Positions 27,601 through 35,220 of a DNA stretch of 64,000 nt are shown piece after piece. The notes beneath the pieces are model-generated. The model searched no databases. It had not been told where the DNA came from and worked only from the letters and a program-made list of their open reading frames with translations. The stretch spans positions 22,138 through 86,137 of the forward strand of contig CACXPX010000010.1 of NCBI GenBank assembly GCA_902769705.1, given 5' to 3'. A program made the translations under genes and the position numbers. Source of the DNA: an uncultured Prevotellaceae bacterium. Lineage in GTDB: Bacteria > Bacteroidota > Bacteroidia > Bacteroidales > Bacteroidaceae. Within the stretch, counting starts at the first letter, position 1. Every line of letters begins with the position of its first letter.

Positions 27601-28977
27601 CTCGGTAGCGAGAGTGGAGAAATGTATTTCAGCGAAGATTATGAAAGCTCAACCGCTATTACAGGATGGACTTCTAATGGTGCAAACATGTCATTGGCAA
27701 CAGGCGATGCCACACATGGTAATTATTTCTTCGTAAACACAGGATCAACCAACACGCGCTATGCTTATTGGCGCATCGACAATGCTAGCGTGGGGAGTGG
27801 TAGAAACTATTCCGTGGAATTCGATTTGGCTATGAAGCCGGGAAATACCGATGGCGGGGAATTCTGTGTAATGGCAAAGAATGGGGTCAATCCAACGAAC
27901 AATTGGGACAACTATGCCTATATCAACGGCAACGCCAACATGCTATTCGACCTCACAGGCGCCAAAAACTCCACCACTTATACGGTGAATGGAGCATCTA
28001 CTACTACCAATTTGGCCAGTGATACGTGGTATCATGTTGTGCTCGATGTCAATCCTACCAGCCGTACGGTGGCGTGGAACATCTCTAACGGCTCGTCAGG
28101 AAAGTTCAATCTGCCCGAAGGAACAAGCACAGAGTTCAACGGATTCTATCTTGTTGCGGGCAGATACCAATCGGCATTGAAACTCGACAACATTGAAATC
28201 AAGGGCTACACCGACCTCTCCACTTATGCTTTCACGGAGCCTGGCACCCTAACGGTTACAGCCTCTATGGACAATAATTCTGATTTAGCTCCTTCTACTG
28301 CGATCTTCACCGTTGAAGCGCCCTATTGGAAACGCTATGAAAGTCCTGACTACAGCGCTATTTTGGCCGCAGATGCTGCGACAACATTGGGTAGCGAACT
28401 GTGGAATGGAGCGTATGTGGGAAGGAAGTCGAACTGGAATAAATCGAATGCTGTCTATGGCGATCAATACAACATTGCCGACAGCAAAAACGTTAACACT
28501 CCTATCTATTTGGACAACGACAAGGTGATTTGGGCAGACAGAAACGGTGGAACACCCCTCTCGCTGATAGAAGGATTCGGCATCACGCAAGACAGAAATA
28601 ACGGTCCTACTTTCCATGCTTCTGGGCTTGGCGATGAGCGTACACTCATTCACCACATCTATGACCTCAGTCGCGGCGGAGCAGCCAATTCTGTAGACGA
28701 GTTTATCAACGCAACAGCCGATGGTTCATACACTTACGCTGTGGGAATGAATGGCACGCTGAAGCGGCTAACGGCCTACGTTCCCCTCTCCTATTTGCGT
28801 GGCGACCTCAACCACGATGGTTTGGTGAACATTGCTGATGTCGTGATTCTCACTAATTTGATTCTGGGCAAGGAAGTTGCGTTGCTCAATATTGCTGAGG
28901 CCGACCTCAATGGAGATGGCGAATTGAATGTAACAGACATCACGGTTTTGACTAACATTATCTTGGGGAAGGAGTGA
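24631..28977 (+). CDS. PL11 rhamnogalacturonan lyase with C-terminal dockerin
   Basis: A 1448-residue multi-domain secreted enzyme, signal peptide to about 23 (MGIVAKAQ). Residues 24-640 are a PL11 rhamnogalacturonan endolyase (RISDYLGRGLVAMKASSGNF, DAEVADLNGDGEMEVIVKR, DWDMDGKAEVLLRG), a calcium-rich eight-bladed propeller cleaving the backbone of rhamnogalacturonan I. About 645-880 resembles an autotransporter-type repeat region (LVKQGDGTLILPEVTQTYTG). About 1000-1200 looks like a concanavalin-type domain. Residues 1389-1448 are a dockerin type I pair: GDLNHDGLVNIADVVILTNL and ADLNGDGELNVTDITVLTNI. Single PL11 enzymes are about 620 residues, so this is greatly extended. No cohesin is visible in the window. 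Confidence 0.9.
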   Translation: MKTKRMALLFAMLLTMGIVAKAQRISDYLGRGLVAMKASSGNFVSWRRLGEEYYDVTYNLYRNGSKIASNLSVTNYSDTSGANDAVYTVSAVIRGVEQSACAGVRPWNSYCPTNGYGNQQYYSGYLDIPLQPVYSYGGVDVTSTYIPNDAEVADLNGDGEMEVIVKRISTEDDAAQYVKMSDPHYNIFDAYQLDGTRLWWIDAGPNMVSGSSTEFNLIAYDWDMDGKAEVLLRGADGMIIHYKENGVWKTQTIGDANVNTRDAVTHTANMTYTNTGNEYLIYMNGQTGKPYQVITYPLTRESAGAWGDNYGHRSSKYFMGAPYLDGRKPFIFLGRGIYTRHKMCALEVNPSTHALTEKWRWECNNSSSPWYGNGYHNYIIADVDEDGRDEIVYGSMVIDDNGKGLSTTGFGHGDAQHVSDFDPYRKGLEFVGCLEEGPYYGFNYRNATTSQVYFKHTGTSDDGRAIAANFSNKYPGASACSAGHLEMISCVTDQSSSEIPQLGNHMLNFRIYWDGDLLSEAMSSKSHDGWAMIEAPDKGRIFTSDGTVHLNSYSKNVPCFQGDILGDWREEIILTNGNNIRIYTSGFPTDYSLPTLWHDHQYRQAMVWQMHAYNQPPHLSYYLGEMEGFTQAPLPQISNGRTEITNGGTINSTYNGKQVMACATGNMTINVSDGAQPWVFIDNSPSWVQGTDVNGTTGTKVKTDGSIGATNLPPINRTYYTHTVTGGAFTGEMHLVKQGDGTLILPEVTQTYTGQTTIWNGTLQFNGSMESSPVALKRFTTLNTTGGNFGGGVTMEYDAKLNVGGAAKGTCSSFTATTLSLGYGSRVVLDVNGAADAEHDWLNVGTLMLDTEKADNATWQNFGPEHIVPVIQISMASRLANGFYPIGNVQTIIGDLSKVKLLCDAISSDYIQLVHQDGVLGLQVLGQPTLPLPTIAVSGMLPYTDYTTLFPNAPQRDYYLPVVSVKTTGSNGQNPSLSGTFTSLDGTVTDLGSESGEMYFSEDYESSTAITGWTSNGANMSLATGDATHGNYFFVNTGSTNTRYAYWRIDNASVGSGRNYSVEFDLAMKPGNTDGGEFCVMAKNGVNPTNNWDNYAYINGNANMLFDLTGAKNSTTYTVNGASTTTNLASDTWYHVVLDVNPTSRTVAWNISNGSSGKFNLPEGTSTEFNGFYLVAGRYQSALKLDNIEIKGYTDLSTYAFTEPGTLTVTASMDNNSDLAPSTAIFTVEAPYWKRYESPDYSAILAADAATTLGSELWNGAYVGRKSNWNKSNAVYGDQYNIADSKNVNTPIYLDNDKVIWADRNGGTPLSLIEGFGITQDRNNGPTFHASGLGDERTLIHHIYDLSRGGAANSVDEFINATADGSYTYAVGMNGTLKRLTAYVPLSYLRGDLNHDGLVNIADVVILTNLILGKEVALLNIAEADLNGDGELNVTDITVLTNIILGKE

Positions 28978-28986
28978 TAAGCTAGA

Positions 28987-29184
28987 GTCAGAGGCCACGA
29001 ATGGTCTTGTTAAATGGTGCTTTTAACGTGATGAAACTATAGCTCTTGTCAAGTAAAATAATTTATTTTACTTTTTAAATTAATTTATTTTACCACATCA
29101 GATGTATGCAATAGCAACATCAAAGCATGCTTTTAGCGAGAGTAGAGGATATCTGTAGCGTTGGAAAAGGATATCTGTTGTGGC
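28987..29184. repeat. 22-bp palindrome array C (9 units)
   Basis: Units start at 28987 and every 22 bp to 29163. Order: GAGGCCAC type, GTTAAATGGTGCTTTTAAC, a CTATAGCTC unit, two AT-only units (GTAAAATAATTTATTTTAC and a relative), an ATGCAA type, a GCATGC unit, then two GATATC units. The array begins 10 nt after the PL11 stop codon and fills half of the gap to mutS. Confidence 0.85.
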
Positions 29185-29287
29185 GAGAAAGATCGTGTGT
29201 TTTCCTATTCTAAAAGATAGGGGAGTGTTGCGCGAGGATGGAAACCAATTTGTTTCTCTGAAATTTGTGGTTTCAGAAAAAAAAGGC

Positions 29288-29296
29288 TAACTTTGC
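29288..29296 (+). promoter_or_regulatory. -7 promoter box of mutS
   Basis: TAACTTTGC, giving a leader of about 85 nt before the mutS ATG at 29389. Confidence 0.6.
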
Positions 29297-29388
29297 AAAG
29301 AAGTTGTGACACCACTTTGGACTTGCCCTCGAAGGGCGATGGAAGCGGAGTGGGGGACTAACGGATTTATCAACTTACGAACTATCAG

Positions 29389-32013
29389 ATGGCAAAAAAA
29401 GAGAATGGATTGACCCCGATGATGCAGCAGTTTTTCTCGTTTAAGGAGAAATATCCCGATGCGTTGCTGCTGTTTCGTTGTGGCGACTTCTACGAGACCT
29501 ATTGCGATGATGCTGTGACGGCATCTAAGATACTGGGCATCACGTTGACAAAGCGCAATAACGGCGCTGGAGTGAAAGGCGACGAGATGGCTGGTTTCCC
29601 TCATCATGCACTCGACACGTATCTGCCGAAGCTGATTAGGGCTGGTCGGCGTGTGGCCATCTGCGACCAGTTGGAAGATCCGAAGTTGACGAAAAAGCTG
29701 GTGAAGCGCGGTATCACGGAGCTGGTTACGCCGGGTGTGGCGATGAGCGACAACGTGCTGAACTATAAGGAGAACAACTTCTTGGCGGCTGTGAACTTCG
29801 GGCGAACAGCCTGTGGTGTGGCTTTTCTGGATATTTCAACGGGTGAGTTCCTGACAGGTGAGGGCACTTACGACTATGTGGAAAAGCTGTTGGGCAATTT
29901 CCAACCAAAGGAAGTGCTCTACGAACGTAGCCGCAAGCAGGATTTCGAACGCTATTTCGGTACACGTTTTTGTACTTTTGAACTGGAAGACTGGGTGTTC
30001 ACAGAGCAGACTTCGCGTCAGAAGTTGCTGAAACACTTTGGCACGAAAAACCTGAAAGGGTTTGGCGTTGAGCATCTGCATAGCGGTGTGATTGCCGCTG
30101 GTGCCATCATGCAGTATTTGGAACTGACGTTGCATCAGCAAATAGGGCACATCACGAGCCTTTCGCGCATAGAAGAAGAGCGCTACGTGAGGCTCGACAA
30201 GTTCACCATCCGTTCGTTGGAGATAGTGGCTCCTATGCAGGATGATGGGCAGTCGTTGCTGGGCGTTGTTGACCACACGGCGACTCCAATGGGCGGCCGT
30301 ATGTTGCGCCGCTGGCTCATCTTCCCGTTGAAAGACGAGCGGCCCATCAACCAGCGGCTCGATGTAGTGGAATATTTCTTCCGCAAGCCCGACTTCCGTA
30401 GTGTTGTTGACGAGCATTTGCATCGCATTGGCGACCTGGAACGCATTGTGTCGAAGGTAGCTGTGGGACGTGTGTCGCCAAGGGAGGTTGTTCAGTTGAA
30501 GAATGCGTTGGCGGCTATCAGCCCAATCAAGAAGGTTTGTCAGGAAGCCGACAATGAGAGTTTGAGTAGGATAGGGGAGCAGCTAAATCTTTGCGAGAGC
30601 ATCCGCGACCGCATAGAGAAGGAAATACAACCCGATCCGCCCAGTTTGTTGGCTAAGGGTGGCGTGATTGCAGATGGTTATTCGACAGAGCTCGACGAGC
30701 TTCGCCAGATTTCTTCAGGCAGTCGCGGATACTTGATGCACTTGCAGGAGCGCGAGATAGAAAAAACGGGTATTGCGTCGTTGAAGATTGGGTTCAACAA
30801 CGTGTTCGGCTATTATTTGGAGGTGCGCAACACGTATAAGGACAAGGTGCCTGAAGACTGGATTCGCAAGCAAACGCTGGCTCAAGCAGAGCGCTATATC
30901 ACGCAGGAACTGAAAGAATACGAGGATAAGATTCTGGGCGCTGACGAGAAGATTCAGACGTTGGAAGAACGCCTTTTTGGTGAGTTGGTGGCTGCGATGC
31001 AGGAGTTTATTCCGCAAATCCAGATTAATGCCAACATCATAGCACAGTTGGATTGCCTGCTCTCGTTTGCAAAGACGGCAGAGGAGAATCGCTATGTGCG
31101 TCCCGTCATCGCAACCGACGACGTACTCGATATAAAGCAGGGTAGGCATCCAGTAATTGAACAAGAGATGCCTGTCGGCGAGAAGTATATTCCAAATGAT
31201 GTGTTGCTTGACCCTGAACGGCAGCAAATCGTCATTATCACAGGTCCTAATATGGCTGGTAAATCGGCTCTGCTGCGTCAAACGGCGCTGATAGTGCTAT
31301 TGGCCCAAGTGGGATGCTTCGTGCCCGCAGAGAGCGCGAAAATAGGCCTAGTGGACAAGATTTTCACTCGTGTGGGTGCCAGCGACAACATTTCGCTTGG
31401 TGAAAGTACGTTTATGGTGGAGATGACCGAGGCTTCAGACATACTGAACAATGTGTCGCCCCATTCATTGGTGCTCTTCGACGAACTGGGTCGTGGAACA
31501 TCTACTTATGATGGAATTTCGATTGCGTGGGCCATCGTGGAGTACCTGCATGAGCATCCCAGAGCTCAAGCGCGCACACTTTTTGCCACCCATTACCACG
31601 AGTTGAACGAGATGGAACGTTCGTTCAAACGCATCAAGAACTATAACGTGAGCGTGAAGGAGATGGATGGAAAAGTGATATTCCTTCGCAAGCTGGAGCG
31701 GGGTGGGAGTGAGCATTCGTTTGGTATTCATGTGGCAGAGATTGCCGGAATGCCAAAGTCAATCGTGAAGCGGGCAAACGAGATTTTGAAACAATTGGAG
31801 GAGAACAATAGTGGGGCGAGTGCTGTGACAAAGCCTTCTGCTGAAAACATCAATAAGGGCAGAGAGGGCATGCAGTTGTCGTTCTTCCAACTTGACGACC
31901 CTGTGCTCACTCAGATTCGCGATGAAATATTGACGCTCGACATCAATAATCTAACGCCCGTTGAGGCCTTGAACAAACTCAACGATATCAAGAAGATTTT
32001 ACGTGGAAAGTGA
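29389..32013 (+). CDS. mutS: DNA mismatch repair protein MutS
   Basis: An 874-residue MutS1 that recognises base mismatches after replication and recruits MutL. N-terminal mismatch-binding motif is present ([11 protein letters not shown], the family F-x-E element), connector and lever regions follow, then the ATPase: Walker [14 protein letters not shown] at about 618-630, Walker [17 protein letters not shown], and ATHYHEL. The C-terminal part ends in a short helix-turn-helix-type tail. The length is normal. Convergent with vanW across 18 nt. Confidence 0.98.
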   Translation: MAKKENGLTPMMQQFFSFKEKYPDALLLFRCGDFYETYCDDAVTASKILGITLTKRNNGAGVKGDEMAGFPHHALDTYLPKLIRAGRRVAICDQLEDPKLTKKLVKRGITELVTPGVAMSDNVLNYKENNFLAAVNFGRTACGVAFLDISTGEFLTGEGTYDYVEKLLGNFQPKEVLYERSRKQDFERYFGTRFCTFELEDWVFTEQTSRQKLLKHFGTKNLKGFGVEHLHSGVIAAGAIMQYLELTLHQQIGHITSLSRIEEERYVRLDKFTIRSLEIVAPMQDDGQSLLGVVDHTATPMGGRMLRRWLIFPLKDERPINQRLDVVEYFFRKPDFRSVVDEHLHRIGDLERIVSKVAVGRVSPREVVQLKNALAAISPIKKVCQEADNESLSRIGEQLNLCESIRDRIEKEIQPDPPSLLAKGGVIADGYSTELDELRQISSGSRGYLMHLQEREIEKTGIASLKIGFNNVFGYYLEVRNTYKDKVPEDWIRKQTLAQAERYITQELKEYEDKILGADEKIQTLEERLFGELVAAMQEFIPQIQINANIIAQLDCLLSFAKTAEENRYVRPVIATDDVLDIKQGRHPVIEQEMPVGEKYIPNDVLLDPERQQIVIITGPNMAGKSALLRQTALIVLLAQVGCFVPAESAKIGLVDKIFTRVGASDNISLGESTFMVEMTEASDILNNVSPHSLVLFDELGRGTSTYDGISIAWAIVEYLHEHPRAQARTLFATHYHELNEMERSFKRIKNYNVSVKEMDGKVIFLRKLERGGSEHSFGIHVAEIAGMPKSIVKRANEILKQLEENNSGASAVTKPSAENINKGREGMQLSFFQLDDPVLTQIRDEILTLDINNLTPVEALNKLNDIKKILRGK

Positions 32014-32031
32014 ATAAAGGCTGTTGCTAGG

Positions 32032-32847
32032 TTATTCTATTTTCAAATTCGATGTGTCGTACATCACGCGGGCGTGATTGCGACGTATTACTTCCGTGCT
32101 GACAATATGCTTGGTTTGGCGGTCAATAGTTTGGCGGCTAACTATACCATTGCGGTAGACGGCATCGCCTTCGCGTGTGAAATGCTCGTCTTCGATGAAG
32201 ATGTTGAAAGTGTGAGGCTCTTCTTGGGTGGCTCTCAGTTCACCACATAGGTGAGTATCGGTCACGTGGACAAGCAATTGGTAAGTGTTCTGCGTGTTGT
32301 TGGTGACTCGATAGTCGCGGTAGTTGTAGACGATACTGGTGCCTGTGCCGAAAGGAATCTGTCGGTTGAAGTCGGGGAAGAGGTCGAGCCCGTCGTGGTG
32401 ATGATGCTCTGTGATAGTGAGTTCCGAATGGAGTACCATCCAATGGATGAGGTTCGAGAATTGGCACATACCTCCCCCGATGCCACTCGACGGTTTACCA
32501 TTGGCAATAGTCAACCCTTCGCGAAATCCACGACGTTTGGAGTCGCGTCCCACAAGTCGCCAGAATGAAAAAGTCTCGCCAGGTCGGATAATGATGCCGT
32601 CCACATGGGGTGCAGCCAAAGCCAAGTTGACGGCTTTGTTTTCCTGCAGTTGCATGTTGACGTTGCCCAACCGACGTCGGATAAGTGAGCTGTGTTGATA
32701 GATGAGAACAGGCAGCGGTTCGTGTTGGCGTTGGCTGGCAAAATGCTGACTGCTGAACAAGTCTTTCACCTTGCGTTGCAAGATGTTTTTCTCCACAGCA
32801 ATGCGATAGGCGAGGGGAGAGAGTTCTGAGAATCTTTTGTGAGCCAT
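32032..32847 (-). CDS. VanW family protein
   Basis: About 271 residues from ATG 32847. An upstream start at 32913 would overlap lgt by 31 nt and adds a poorly structured N-terminus. The VanW core is clear: RPGETFSFWRLVGRDSKRRG, GGGMCQFSNLIHWMVLHSEL and the histidine-rich EHHHHDGLDLFPDF, then PFGTGTSIVYNYRDYRV. VanW proteins were first seen in vancomycin-resistance clusters, but their function is unknown; most chromosomal copies have nothing to do with resistance. No signal peptide is visible. Follows lgt closely. Confidence 0.88.
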   Translation of the reverse strand: MAHKRFSELSPLAYRIAVEKNILQRKVKDLFSSQHFASQRQHEPLPVLIYQHSSLIRRRLGNVNMQLQENKAVNLALAAPHVDGIIIRPGETFSFWRLVGRDSKRRGFREGLTIANGKPSSGIGGGMCQFSNLIHWMVLHSELTITEHHHHDGLDLFPDFNRQIPFGTGTSIVYNYRDYRVTNNTQNTYQLLVHVTDTHLCGELRATQEEPHTFNIFIEDEHFTREGDAVYRNGIVSRQTIDRQTKHIVSTEVIRRNHARVMYDTSNLKIE

Positions 32848-32882
32848 AGGTTGGGGTAGTGGGGTAATGGAATGATGACGAA

Positions 32883-33806
32883 TTATTTTGCTCCAGGAAT
32901 CTTCTTCATCCATTTTCCGCCAATCATGCTGGCAATGCCGATGATAATGAAGGGAATGGAAAGCAATTGTCCCATGTTGAACAGCATTCCGCTCTCGAAG
33001 TCCACTTGAATGTCTTTGGTGTATTCGACGAAGAAGCGGAATGTGAAAATCAGCGTCAGCACAAGTCCGAAGAAGAAGCCGCTACCAACCGTCTTCCGCT
33101 CCAAATGCTCCAAATTTTGTCCCTTTTCATCCTTTTTCCTACTGCGTAGATAGAAGAACAGCATCACGAAGATGAAGCAGAAATAGGCCAAAGCCTCGTA
33201 GAGTTGGCCAGGATGTCGGGGCACATTATCCACTTGTTCGAAGATGAAAGCCCAAGGCACATCGGTGGGTTTGCCTATGATTTCGGAGTTCATCAAGTTG
33301 CCCAACCGGATAAAGCAAGCTGTGATGGGTGTGGCTATAGCGATGTCGTCGAGCACGTGCCAGATATTCATCTTCGTATGGCGGCAATAAAGCCACAAGG
33401 CAATCATCAAGCCGAGCGTACCTCCGTGACTCGCCAATCCCGCATACCCCGTATATTTCCACGAACCATCAGCCATCTTGTGCATAGGCACGAACATCTC
33501 GATGAAATGAGTGCCCGAGGAAAGGAAATAGTCGGGCTCGTAAAACAAGCAATGCCCCAGTCGGGCTCCCACGAGGATGCCGATGAACGAATAGATGAAT
33601 AGCGGGTCGAATAGTTCGTCTTTCACTTTCTGGTCTTTATACAGCCAGCGCACCATGAAATAGGCACCAACGATGCCCACCAGCCAGCACATTCCATACC
33701 AGCGTAGCGTAATGGGCCCCAGATGTCCTATCACCTCGCTGGGATTCCAGTTGATGAAATCTGGATGAAAGATGAAGGATGAAAGATAAAGGATTAATGC
33801 TTTCAT
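32883..33806 (-). CDS. lgt: prolipoprotein diacylglyceryl transferase
   Basis: A 307-residue inner-membrane enzyme of about seven transmembrane helices that transfers diacylglycerol from phosphatidylglycerol to the lipobox cysteine of prolipoproteins, the first step of lipoprotein maturation. Diagnostic motifs: [20 protein letters not shown], and the signature [17 protein letters not shown] with its conserved R, G, N and [10 protein letters not shown] follows. The first 15 residues ([11 protein letters not shown]) are encoded by GGATGAAAGATGAAGGATG-type repeats and are probably a recent N-terminal addition. The lipoproteins at 5781 and 17790 would be substrates. Confidence 0.96.
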   Translation of the reverse strand: MKALILYLSSFIFHPDFINWNPSEVIGHLGPITLRWYGMCWLVGIVGAYFMVRWLYKDQKVKDELFDPLFIYSFIGILVGARLGHCLFYEPDYFLSSGTHFIEMFVPMHKMADGSWKYTGYAGLASHGGTLGLMIALWLYCRHTKMNIWHVLDDIAIATPITACFIRLGNLMNSEIIGKPTDVPWAFIFEQVDNVPRHPGQLYEALAYFCFIFVMLFFYLRSRKKDEKGQNLEHLERKTVGSGFFFGLVLTLIFTFRFFVEYTKDIQVDFESGMLFNMGQLLSIPFIIIGIASMIGGKWMKKIPGAK

Positions 33807-33852
33807 AGGCTATGTTTGCTATTTTTTTAATGCAGAATCTCTACCATTCTTT

Positions 33853-34953
33853 TTAAACATTGAACCTGAAGTGCATGATATCACCGTCCTGCACTACGTA
33901 ATCTTTGCCTTCTATGCCCATTTTACCAGCTTCGCGAACAGCTGCCTCAGAACCATATTGGATGTAGTCGTCATACTTGATAACCTCAGCACGGATGAAG
34001 CCTTTTTCGAAGTCGGTGTGAATGACGCCAGCACATTGAGGAGCCTTCCAACCACGCTTGTAGGTCCAGGCTTTCACTTCCATCGGGCCAGCGGTAATAA
34101 AGGTCTCGAGGTTCAGCAACGAATAGGCCTTCTTGATGAGGCGGTTCACACCGCTTTCCTCCAATCCCAATTCCTCCAAGAACATCTGCTTGTCTTCATA
34201 CGACTCCAACTCAGCGATATCTTCTTCGGTCTTGGCGGCGATAATCATGGCTTCGGCACCTTCTTCTTTAGCCAAAGCCTCTATTTTTCGGGTGAGTTCG
34301 TTGCCGTCTTTGGCTTCGTTCTCGGCTACGTTGCAGACGTAGAGCACAGGCTTCGAAGTCAACAAGAACAGGCCTCGGGCGCAGTCTTGTTCGTCCTTCG
34401 TGTCGAACTCCACAACGCGGGCATTCTTACCCTGTTCCAGCACCTCTTTGTATGCCTTCAGCACACTCACTTCCACCTTCGCTTCTTTGTTGCCTGCAGC
34501 CGCGGCTTTCTCAGTCTTAGCCAATCGGCCTTCGATGGTTTCCAAGTCCTTCAGTTGCAGTTCTGTATCGATAATCTCCTTGTCGCGGATGGGGTCGATG
34601 GTGCCGTCAACGTGCGTGATGTTTTCGTCTTCGAAACAGCGCAACACGTGGATGATGGCGTCAGTCTCGCGAATGTTTCCAAGGAACTTGTTGCCCAGTC
34701 CTTCGCCTTTCGAAGCGCCCTTCACCAGACCGGCAATGTCAACAATCTCGCACGTAGCAGGTACGATGCGACCGGGATGTACCAATTCGGCCAGTTTAGT
34801 GAGTCGTTCGTCGGGGACGGTAATCACGCCCACGTTGGGCTCAATCGTACAAAAAGGAAAGTTCGCCGCCTGAGCCTTCGCGCTCGACAGACAATTAAAC
34901 AATGTGGACTTACCCACGTTGGGCAGTCCTACAATACCACATTTTAGTGCCAT
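33853..34953 (-). CDS. ychF: ribosome-binding ATPase YchF
   Basis: A 366-residue Obg-like P-loop ATPase of the YchF/OLA1 family, which binds ribosomes and influences translation and stress responses. G1 motif GLPNVGKSTLF is at about 8-18, G3 DIAGLVKGASKGEGLGN follows, and the NxxE variant of G4 expected for YchF (NVAENEAKDG) is present. The C-terminal TGS domain is complete (FITAGPMEVKAWTYKRGW, ending DGDIMHFRFNV). The length is normal. Promoter at 34982-34990; array D lies further upstream. Confidence 0.97.
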   Translation of the reverse strand: MALKCGIVGLPNVGKSTLFNCLSSAKAQAANFPFCTIEPNVGVITVPDERLTKLAELVHPGRIVPATCEIVDIAGLVKGASKGEGLGNKFLGNIRETDAIIHVLRCFEDENITHVDGTIDPIRDKEIIDTELQLKDLETIEGRLAKTEKAAAAGNKEAKVEVSVLKAYKEVLEQGKNARVVEFDTKDEQDCARGLFLLTSKPVLYVCNVAENEAKDGNELTRKIEALAKEEGAEAMIIAAKTEEDIAELESYEDKQMFLEELGLEESGVNRLIKKAYSLLNLETFITAGPMEVKAWTYKRGWKAPQCAGVIHTDFEKGFIRAEVIKYDDYIQYGSEAAVREAGKMGIEGKDYVVQDGDIMHFRFNV

Positions 34954-34981
34954 ATTTTATATAAACGTTTATAATCCAAGT

Positions 34982-34990
34982 GCAAAGATA
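34982..34990 (-). promoter_or_regulatory. -7 promoter box of ychF
   Basis: Minus-strand TATCTTTGC, 28 nt upstream of the ATG at 34953. Confidence 0.6.
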
Positions 34991-35081
34991 CAAAGAAGCA
35001 GTCGATTGGCCAAATTTTCTAATTCTTTTGTGAAGAATGCCGCTTTTGCCGCTCTATGAATCCATGAAATAGCCAACATTT

Positions 35082-35213
35082 GTCATTGATGGTCTTTGAG
35101 CCTGTCATTTGTGGCTTTTGACCTTCTCATTGCATAGCTTTGACCGCCTCATTTGTGGTCTTTGACAACGTCATTTTTGGCCTTTGACAAAACTAAAACA
35201 TTCTGTCTAATGG
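35082..35213. repeat. 22-bp palindrome array D (5-6 units)
   Basis: Units start at 35082, 35104, 35126, 35148 and 35170, with a weaker one at 35192. Forms include GTCATTTGTGGCTTTTGAC, a CTCATTGCATAGCTTTGAC unit and GTCATTTTTGGCCTTTGAC. The array ends 7 nt before the polA stop codon and lies between polA and the ychF promoter. Order and sequence closely match array G at 54179. Confidence 0.85.
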
Positions 35214-35220
35214 TTCACAA

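Noticed and set aside
33871-34947. 358-codon open frame antisense to ychF
   Set aside because: The minus strand encodes a full YchF with all motifs; the antisense frame has no recognisable features and arises from codon bias.
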